A program made the translations under genes and the position numbers. A DNA stretch of 8,068 bases, taken from the NCBI GenBank assembly GCA_039190005.1, contig JBCCYM010000075.1, positions 1 through 8,068 of the forward strand, given 5' to 3'. Source of the stretch: JBCCYM01 sp039190005 (GTDB taxonomy: Bacteria > Pseudomonadota > Gammaproteobacteria > UBA12402). Positions 1-5,052 of the stretch are shown piece by piece (the first letter of the stretch is position 1; every line of letters starts with the position of its first letter). Under the pieces are notes generated by a model. The model was not told where the DNA came from. It saw nothing but the letters and a program-made list of their open reading frames with translations, and ran no database searches.

Positions 1-21
1 AATAACTAAATGGTGAGAGAA

Positions 22-270
22 ATGTTTACAAAACGATTAAGTATTCCTTTGAGTGAAGAACAACATAAATTGATAAAATTATCAGCAATAGCAAGTGGTT
101 TAAGCATTAAAGAATATGTGTTATCAAAACTGATTAAAAAAAGTAAAAATTCATCAATTAAAACACCTAATAAAGCAACGCTAAAAGCTATTCGTGATGT
201 TGAAGAGGGGAGAAATCTCATTAGCTATAAAAATGTAGATGAAATGCTAAAAGACTTGGGGCTCAAATAG
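22..270 (+). CDS. RHH-type antitoxin of a type II toxin-antitoxin pair (RelB/DinJ-like)
   Basis: Small protein of 82 residues (86 if started at the ATG at 10), predicted to bind and neutralise the YafQ-like toxin encoded next to it and to repress their shared promoter. Seen: an N-terminal stretch with the layout of a ribbon-helix-helix domain (a short strand, KRLSIPLS, then two helices over about 35 residues), a lysine-rich linker, and a C-terminal segment with Pro-Asn, Thr, Ile, Glu-Gly and a final Leu-x-x-Leu-Gly that resembles the toxin-binding tail of DinJ. I chose the ATG at 22 because GGTGAG lies four bases upstream, whereas the ATG at 10 has no visible ribosome binding site. The stop overlaps the toxin start by one base (TAGTG), which suggests translational coupling. 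The promoter and operator are left of the window. The antitoxin role is inferred from partner and layout; the exact subfamily is uncertain. Confidence 0.8.
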   Translation: MFTKRLSIPLSEEQHKLIKLSAIASGLSIKEYVLSKLIKKSKNSSIKTPNKATLKAIRDVEEGRNLISYKNVDEMLKDLGLK

Positions 271-545
271 TGTTAAAACCAAAAGTTTTACGTCAATTTA
301 AACGAGATGTGAAGCTCATGGCTAAGCGAGGGAAAAATCAAAATAAACTAAGTTATATCATGCTTAACTTGATTGAAGAAAAGTCCCTAGCAAAATCCCA
401 CAAAGATCACGTGCTCACAGGGAATTATAAAGGTTATCGAGAATGCCATATTGAGCCAGATTGGTTGTTAATTTACAAAGTGATTAAAAAAGAAAAAATA
501 ATTGTTTTTGTCAAAATTGGAACGCATTCAGATTTATTTCGTTAA
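270..545 (+). CDS. yafQ: YafQ-family mRNA endonuclease toxin
   Basis: Toxin of 91 residues, close to the length of E. coli YafQ, a RelE-superfamily ribosome-dependent mRNA endonuclease that inhibits translation when the antitoxin is lost. Seen: KDH (His47), HIEPDW (His60, Asp64, Trp65), an IYK strand, and GTHSDLF (His86, Phe90), which line up with YafQ His50, His63, Asp67, Trp68, His87 and Phe91. The position matching YafQ Arg83 is Lys82 here, a conservative change at a residue reported as important. The start is GTG, and its G is the last base of the antitoxin TAG stop, so expression is probably coupled to the antitoxin. The gene converges on scpB with 29 bases between the two stop codons. 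The family call is strong; whether it is active is inferred. Confidence 0.88.
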   Translation: MLKPKVLRQFKRDVKLMAKRGKNQNKLSYIMLNLIEEKSLAKSHKDHVLTGNYKGYRECHIEPDWLLIYKVIKKEKIIVFVKIGTHSDLFR

Positions 546-559
546 GCTTAAAAAGAATG

Positions 560-577
560 TAACCAATTTTTAGGTTA
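560..577. terminator. Weak bidirectional hairpin between the convergent toxin and scpB genes
   Basis: TAACC and GGTTA arms enclose an eight-base AT loop. On the plus strand it is followed by ATTATTTTT, and on the minus strand by CATTCTTTTT, so it could end transcripts arriving from both sides. The stem is only five base pairs and overlaps the scpB stop codon, so efficiency is doubtful. Confidence 0.35.
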
Positions 578-1327
578 ATTATTTTTATCATACTCATGCG
601 TAGGCATCCCTTCGCTTTCTGCATCAGTAATAACTGTATCTTCATCATTGACTTGTGGGCTATTTGTTTCTTGATTAGAAGCGGGTAGGGGAAGTCCTTC
701 ACTTTCAGCGTCACTGATGGCCGTATCATCATCACCTTGACTTAATGTTGGTTCTTCCAGATTAAGCTGTTTCTGTAAGTCTTCAGTCATCGCGTCGAGA
801 TCGGTTAGTTCATTTAAAGCCGGTAATTCTTTAAGACTTTTCATGCCAAAGTGATCGAGAAACTGTTTTGTGGTGACCAATAACGCCGGTCTGCCGGGTG
901 TATCTCGATGTCCCGCTTGTCGGATCCAACCATGATCTTCTAGAGTTCGAATAATCTGGCTGCTGACAGCGACGCCACGAATGTCTTCAATTTCGGCGCG
1001 AGTAATTGGCTGTTTATAGGCGATAAGCGCTAATGTTTCCATTAAAGCACGAGAATAGCGTGGCGCCGGCATTTTCCACAGTTGTTTAATCCAAGGCGCT
1101 AAGTCTTGACAGACTTGAAATTTCCAACCGCTGGCGGTTTCTTTTAGTTCAATACCATGTTGATGATACTGTTGTTGTAATTCAAGAAGTACTTCACGAA
1201 TTGTTTGTTTATTCGGTGCTTGCTTGGGTTCAAATAAAGCGATTAGCTTGTCAATCGACAATGGCATATCAGCGGCAAATAAGGCGCCTTCAATAATTCG
1301 GGTTAATTGTTGCTTCTCAATAGACAT
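575..1327 (-). CDS. scpB: Segregation and condensation protein B (ScpB)
   Basis: ScpB is the dimeric winged-helix (kite) subunit that binds the ScpA kleisin in the SMC-ScpAB condensin acting on the nucleoid. The 250-residue product opens with the typical IIEGALFAAD...LSIDKL segment and contains the conserved core ALMETLALIAYKQPITR (residues 94-110), the EIEDIRGV turn (112-119), the HGWIRQAGHRDTPGRPALL block (132-150) and FLDHFGMKSLKELP (156-169). It starts with ATG inside the end of scpA (11-base overlap), with a strong ribosome site upstream. The family core ends near residue 190. The remaining 60 residues are an acidic, probably disordered tail containing two copies of a DxAESEG-P module 29 residues apart. 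ScpAB implies a partner SMC elsewhere and argues against an enteric MukBEF-type genome. No rluB follows, though it often does in related gammaproteobacteria; the toxin-antitoxin pair sits there instead. Confidence 0.95.
   Translation of the reverse strand: MSIEKQQLTRIIEGALFAADMPLSIDKLIALFEPKQAPNKQTIREVLLELQQQYHQHGIELKETASGWKFQVCQDLAPWIKQLWKMPAPRYSRALMETLALIAYKQPITRAEIEDIRGVAVSSQIIRTLEDHGWIRQAGHRDTPGRPALLVTTKQFLDHFGMKSLKELPALNELTDLDAMTEDLQKQLNLEEPTLSQGDDDTAISDAESEGLPLPASNQETNSPQVNDEDTVITDAESEGMPTHEYDKNN
602..736 (-). repeat. Duplicated acidic module in the ScpB tail
   Basis: The segments at 602-649 and 689-736 encode NDEDTVITDAESEGMP and GDDDTAISDAESEGLP (residues 227-242 and 198-213). They are 87 bases apart, and the DNA copies are clearly alike but diverged, mostly at third positions. 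This fits an old tandem duplication kept at protein level. The modules are rich in Asp, Glu and Ser. Confidence 0.75.
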
Positions 1328-2150
1328 GTTTATCCACCTTCTGTTGAATATGTATTGGCGCGAAAGGCTCAGTTTGAATTAACTCAATGGTCATGTTCTT
1401 TAATAATTCAAGAATGGCAATAAATGTGACAATCACACCGTGCCGTCCTTCACTGATCACAAATAAATCATTAAACGGCACAAATTTCTTTTGCTGTATG
1501 GTTAATAATATATTGCTCATACGTTCTCGTACTGAGAGCGGTTCGGCGATTACCCGATGGTGTTTATACATTTCAACTCTGGTCATGACTTCTCTGAAAG
1601 CGATAATCAAGTCATGCAATGCCAGTTGCGGTTTAGGTTTTTCAAAGACTATTGAAGACGGCGCCTGTGCCTGCGCTAAAAATGTGTCGCGACCTATCAA
1701 CGGAAATTGTCGTAACTCTTCGGCCGCTTTTTTAAAGCGTTCGTATTCTTGCAGTCGACGTATGAGTTCCGCGCGTGGATCATTTTCATCTTCTTCTTCA
1801 GTAGGGCGGGGCAATAATAAGCGTGATTTTATTTCCGCTAACATTGCCGCCATTAATAAATATTCGCCGGCAAGTTCCAGATTTAATTGTTTCATTAAAT
1901 CAATATAGGCAATATATTGCGCAGTAATTTTGGCAATAGGAATATCAATAATGTCGACATTATTTTTCTTAATTAAATACAGTAACAAATCCAAGGGACC
2001 TTCAAACGCTTCTAAAAATACTTCTAAAGCGTTAGGTGGGATATACAAGTCCTGGGGCAACTCGGAAATAACTTTGCCGTAAAGTTTAGCGTTTTCCTTT
2101 TGTTGCTGATTTTCTACGCATATACGCTGTTGATTATCTACTGTTGTCAT
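1317..2150 (-). CDS. scpA: Segregation and condensation protein A (ScpA kleisin)
   Basis: ScpA is the kleisin that bridges the two SMC heads and carries the ScpB dimer. The 277-residue product has the family hallmark FEGPLDLLLYLIKK at 49-62, followed by the D-I-x-D-I-P-I-x-x-I-T segment, the ELAGEYLLMAAMLAEIKSRLLLP helix region (92-114), a DPRAEL-containing linker with an acidic run before it (118-127), and a C-terminal winged-helix region of about 75 residues. Length is normal for gammaproteobacterial ScpA, with a roughly 40-residue N-terminal extension before the kleisin motif. The ATG comes one base after the trpS stop (TAAAATG). No Shine-Dalgarno sequence is visible, so translation probably depends on ribosomes finishing trpS. 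Its end overlaps scpB by 11 bases, so the two subunits are likely made in a coupled way. Confidence 0.96.
   Translation of the reverse strand: MTTVDNQQRICVENQQQKENAKLYGKVISELPQDLYIPPNALEVFLEAFEGPLDLLLYLIKKNNVDIIDIPIAKITAQYIAYIDLMKQLNLELAGEYLLMAAMLAEIKSRLLLPRPTEEEDENDPRAELIRRLQEYERFKKAAEELRQFPLIGRDTFLAQAQAPSSIVFEKPKPQLALHDLIIAFREVMTRVEMYKHHRVIAEPLSVRERMSNILLTIQQKKFVPFNDLFVISEGRHGVIVTFIAILELLKNMTIELIQTEPFAPIHIQQKVDKHVY
1334..1340 (-). promoter_or_regulatory. Ribosome binding site for scpB inside scpA
   Basis: AAGGTGG lies six bases before the scpB ATG, within the last codons of scpA. It is the strongest ribosome site in the trpS-scpA-scpB run and fixes the scpB start at 1327. Confidence 0.7.
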
Positions 2151-2151
2151 T

Positions 2152-3354
2152 TTAATAACTTAAACCTATGACTTCCTTGACGTCCTCAATAGTTTCACGC
2201 GCGATATCCCGCGCCGCTTCACAACCTTCATTAATGATATTTCTTACCAGATCATGATCTTCACGCAAATCATTCGCGCGTTGTCTGATCGGTTGCTGTT
2301 CAGATATAATAGCATCAATTAATGGTTTTTTACAGTCAAGACAACCAATGCCAGCGCTACGACAGCCATGTTGCACCCATTCTTTGGTATCTTCGTTAGA
2401 ATAAACTTTGTGCAAGGCCCAAACGGGACATTTTTCCGGTTCACCTGGGTCATTTCGTCTTACTCGAGCAGGATCAGTGGGCATTTTTTTGATTTTTTTA
2501 TCGGTATCATCCGGTGTGCCACTGAGCATGATGGTATTGTGATAGGATTTTGACATTTTACGACCGTCTAGTCCCGACATCACCGGAAATGAGGTCAACA
2601 TCGGTTCAGGTTCCGGTAGAATAATTTTACCACCACCTTCAAGATAACCTAGTAAACGGTCTTTATCGCTGACACTGATATGTTGTACTGATTCAACCAA
2701 AGCGCGCGCCGTTTCCAAAGCCTCTTGACTGCCTTGTTCCTGAAATTGCTTGTATAAATTGCGATAGAGATTGGCATTTTTTTTGCCTAATTTACTGGCT
2801 GCGGCTTCCGCTTTTTGTTGATAATCAGGTTCACGACCATACAGGTGATTAAAACGTCTGGCAACTTCGCGCGCGAATTCAATGTGAGGAACTTGATCTT
2901 CGCCCACCGGTACCAAGCCTGATTTAAAAATCATAATGTCAGAAGACATTAGCAGCGGATAACCGAGGAAACCATAGGTATGCAGGTCTTTTTCTTTGAT
3001 ATTGTCAATCTGTGATTTATAAGTTGGAATACGTTCCAGCCAGCCTAATGGTGTAATCATGGATAAGATTAAATGTAATTCAGCAATCTCAGGAATACGT
3101 GATTGCAGGTAAATATGCGCTGAATTTGGATTAATACCAGCGGCTAGCCAGTCAATCACCATATTCCAGGTATTGGTCTCAATAATCTCTGGATCATCAT
3201 AATGTGTGGTTAACGCGTGGATATCCACCACGGAAAAAAAACAATCATATTCATGTTGTAATTTAACCCAATTTTTCAGTACGCCATGATAATGGCCTAA
3301 ATGTAGCTGTCCGGTAGGACGCATCCCGGATATAATGCGTTGTGGTGTGGTCAT
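2152..3354 (-). CDS. trpS: Tryptophanyl-tRNA synthetase with a four-cysteine cluster motif
   Basis: Class I aminoacyl-tRNA synthetase that activates tryptophan with ATP and charges tRNA-Trp in the cytoplasm. Seen: RIISGMRPTGQLHLGHYHG with the HIGH-type motif at 18-21, the SSDIMIFKSGLVPVGEDQVPHIE pocket region, and KMSKS at 266-270. The 400 residues exceed the usual 330-345. The extra length lies partly in an insertion before KMSKS (about 190-255), a pattern I recall from long TrpRS forms in Pseudomonas/Legionella-type bacteria. Near the C terminus Cys309, Cys331, Cys338 and Cys341 form C-x21-C-x6-C-x2-C, almost the spacing known for the [4Fe-4S] TrpRS of Thermotoga maritima (C-x22-C-x6-C-x2-C). 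The metal cluster is inferred from this. The start is 26 bases after the isocitrate dehydrogenase stop with no clear ribosome site. No trp-type attenuator fits in that gap. Confidence 0.96.
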   Translation of the reverse strand: MTTPQRIISGMRPTGQLHLGHYHGVLKNWVKLQHEYDCFFSVVDIHALTTHYDDPEIIETNTWNMVIDWLAAGINPNSAHIYLQSRIPEIAELHLILSMITPLGWLERIPTYKSQIDNIKEKDLHTYGFLGYPLLMSSDIMIFKSGLVPVGEDQVPHIEFAREVARRFNHLYGREPDYQQKAEAAASKLGKKNANLYRNLYKQFQEQGSQEALETARALVESVQHISVSDKDRLLGYLEGGGKIILPEPEPMLTSFPVMSGLDGRKMSKSYHNTIMLSGTPDDTDKKIKKMPTDPARVRRNDPGEPEKCPVWALHKVYSNEDTKEWVQHGCRSAGIGCLDCKKPLIDAIISEQQPIRQRANDLREDHDLVRNIINEGCEAARDIARETIEDVKEVIGLSY

Positions 3355-3380
3355 TGTTAAAATTCAGTTATCAGTTGCTA

Positions 3381-4838
3381 TTATTCACCTTGTGCCAAGG
3401 TATATCCCCGTTCACCATCAAAAGTATACAAATTTTCACTTTTGATGATATCCAATTTTTGTGCATTGACTTGTCTGAGTAAATCAATAATATCATTCTG
3501 CTGAACCGCGTTGTTGTTCGCGGCAAAAAAGCGACAACACCAATGATCAGAACAATAGGTTTCAGCACGGGTATGCGGCCAAACTTTAACGCCACGATTG
3601 GTAATGGTTTGCAGATGTAGATTACCCGTAATTTTTAATAAGCGGTCAGCAATTTCTTGTGGGCCGCAGAGTGATAAATCGATATAAACGTCAGTACCAA
3701 CTAGCACTTTTTCAGCTAAAACACGCTTGTCTTCTTGTTCGCTTTGAGGTGTTTCTGCTGTTGTCGTACTATGCTGTTGATAATCGGCAACAGCAAAGTG
3801 CGCTGGCTTTTTACCTAAACGTTCAATAATAGCATCGGCAAATTCATCGGTATTGACTTTTTGTTTGCTATGACCGGATTGATAAATATCCACTGTATGA
3901 ATACCTTCTTCAAGACAAGTCAACCAGGCGTTTTCAATCAATTCAGCTTTGTCATTTTCGCCAATATAAACCAGCATCATCAGCGCGGCATTGAGTAAAC
4001 CGGAAGGGTTAGCTATTTTTTTACCGGCAATGTCAGGCGCTGAGCCGTGAATGGCTTCAAACATAGCGATGTCATCGCCAAAATTAGCTGAACCGGCAAG
4101 ACCGACAGAGCCGGCAATTTGTGCGGTCACATCAGATAGAATATCACCATATAAATTTTCAGTAACAATCACATCAAAATCTTCCGGATTAGCCGCCAGT
4201 CGCGCAGTGCCGATGTCCATGAGCAAGCTATTGCATTCAATATCCGGGTATTGTTTGGCAATCTGTTGAAATAATTTATGGAAAATACCATCGGTCATTT
4301 TCATGATATTATCTTTGACCATGCAGGTTATTTTTTTGCGATTGAATTTGCGCGCGTAATCAAAGGCAAAACGAATAATTTTTTCTGAACCATGATGCGA
4401 AATCAGTTTTAATGCTTGATACACATCATTGCTTTGGCGATACTCTATCCCGGCATATAAATCTTCTTCATTCTCACGGACAACAATGACATTCATATCA
4501 GGGAAATGAGTTGGGATAAATGGCGATAGGGCGCGACAAGGACGTACATTAGCAAAAAGCCCCAAGGTTTTGCGGATAGTGACATTCAAACTCTTATAAC
4601 CACCACCTTGAGGGGTGGTGATTGGGGCTTTAAGCAATAGTTTTGTCTGTTGTAAAGACGTCCAAGCGTCATCAGGAATGCCGGATGTATTGCCGGATAA
4701 ATAAACCTGTTCACCGATTTCAATGGGATGAGGATCAATATTTGCTTTAGCAGCTTCAAGGATTTTTAAGGTGGCGGCCATAATTTCTGGTCCAATGCCA
4801 TCGCCGTGTGCTATTGTAATGGGAATTTTCTTACTCAC
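3381..4838 (-). CDS. icd: Isocitrate dehydrogenase, long Thermus/Rickettsia-like form
   Basis: Oxidatively decarboxylates isocitrate to 2-oxoglutarate in the TCA cycle. Seen: HGDGIGPE (11-18), the substrate site YKSLNVTIRK (Ser83, Asn85, Arg89), NVRP (Arg99), RENEEDLYAG (Arg121, Tyr128), VKDNIMK (Lys175), and the metal aspartates in GDILSD (Asp232, Asp236). HGSAPDIAGKKIANP at 264-278 places Asp269-Ile270 where the NADP-dependent E. coli enzyme has Lys344-Tyr345. Asp-Ile is the pattern of NAD-linked relatives, so NAD use is predicted. At 485 residues it is longer than the roughly 415-residue E. coli type. After about residue 345 it has a linker rich in Gln, Ser and Thr, then a C-terminal domain (LVGTDVYIDL... 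onward) of the kind found in Thermus and Rickettsia enzymes. It starts at GTG (4836-4838) with GGAG upstream, and is probably first in the transcript running into trpS-scpAB. Isopropylmalate dehydrogenase is less likely given the Ser83-x-Asn85 site and the extra domain. Confidence 0.93.
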   Translation of the reverse strand: MSKKIPITIAHGDGIGPEIMAATLKILEAAKANIDPHPIEIGEQVYLSGNTSGIPDDAWTSLQQTKLLLKAPITTPQGGGYKSLNVTIRKTLGLFANVRPCRALSPFIPTHFPDMNVIVVRENEEDLYAGIEYRQSNDVYQALKLISHHGSEKIIRFAFDYARKFNRKKITCMVKDNIMKMTDGIFHKLFQQIAKQYPDIECNSLLMDIGTARLAANPEDFDVIVTENLYGDILSDVTAQIAGSVGLAGSANFGDDIAMFEAIHGSAPDIAGKKIANPSGLLNAALMMLVYIGENDKAELIENAWLTCLEEGIHTVDIYQSGHSKQKVNTDEFADAIIERLGKKPAHFAVADYQQHSTTTAETPQSEQEDKRVLAEKVLVGTDVYIDLSLCGPQEIADRLLKITGNLHLQTITNRGVKVWPHTRAETYCSDHWCCRFFAANNNAVQQNDIIDLLRQVNAQKLDIIKSENLYTFDGERGYTLAQGE

Positions 4839-4843
4839 TGTTT

Positions 4844-4847
4844 CTCC
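4844..4847 (-). promoter_or_regulatory. Ribosome binding site fixing the GTG start of isocitrate dehydrogenase
   Basis: GGAG stands five to eight bases ahead of the GTG at 4838. No ATG near the 5' end would keep the N-terminal strand and the HGDGIGPE loop, so the GTG is the natural start. Confidence 0.65.
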
Positions 4848-4885
4848 GCTAATTTTATTAAATTTGCTCTTGTATTAGTGGGGTT

Positions 4886-4915
4886 ATTCTAACACTAAGT
4901 GAGTGTGATAAGCAA
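4886..4915 (-). promoter_or_regulatory. Candidate sigma70 promoter for icd-trpS-scpA-scpB
   Basis: An extended -10, TGTTAGAAT (TG plus TAGAAT at 4886-4891), lies 18 bases from TTGCTT (4910-4915). The -35 is poor, which the extended -10 may offset. The start point would be near 4879, giving a 5' leader of about 40 bases. The spacer contains an inverted repeat, ACACT-AAGTG-AGTGT on the plus strand (4892-4906), which could be an operator or chance. Confidence 0.45.
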
Positions 4916-4923
4916 TTCAGTAT

Positions 4924-4960
4924 GCTAAGTTGAACCTAAAAACAGCAATGGTTCCTTAGC
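4924..4960. repeat. Imperfect hairpin in the valS-icd intergenic region
   Basis: Arms GCTAAG-TT-GAACC and GGTTC-CTTAGC give 11 base pairs with a two-base bulge around a 13-base loop. It lies about 93 bases past the valS stop. Neither side has a clean T-tract directly after the stem, so it is a stable RNA hairpin, a possible transcript-end stabiliser for valS, rather than a clear intrinsic terminator. The rest of the 4839-5052 gap holds the icd promoter and one copy of a 23-base repeat; I see no gene in it. Confidence 0.5.
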
Positions 4961-4995
4961 CTGTCAAAGAAATAGTTGTTAAGTGATAGTACAAC

Positions 4996-5018
4996 ATCTT
5001 GAAGTATAATGGGTATAT
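4996..5018 (+). repeat. Copy 1 of a 23-base repeat flanking valS in inverted orientation
   Basis: Reads ATCTTGAA, four variable bases (GTAT), then AATGGGTATAT on the plus strand. The other copy is on the minus strand at 7940-7962 with AGAC in the variable part. Twenty of 23 positions agree. Confidence 0.6.
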
Positions 5019-5052
5019 TAAATTTATTTGGGATCTATAGAAATATAAAAAT

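Noticed and set aside
1387..1908. A 173-codon open frame on the plus strand opposite scpA
   Set aside because: It lies wholly inside a clearly conserved gene on the other strand; its Ser/Asn/Arg/Cys-rich product has no recognisable domain, and there is no ribosome site.
3362..3378. Short direct repeat CAGTTAT/CAGTTGC between icd and trpS
   Set aside because: Only five to six matching bases in AT-rich DNA, with no structure or spacing suggesting a regulatory site.
4962..4967. Perfect TTGACA on the minus strand in the valS-icd gap
   Set aside because: The bases 16-19 positions downstream are T-rich with no acceptable -10 box.
5005..5010. Plus-strand TATAAT in the valS-icd gap
   Set aside because: No -35 at 16-18 bases, and it would drive transcription antisense into the 3' end of valS, where no plus-strand gene follows.
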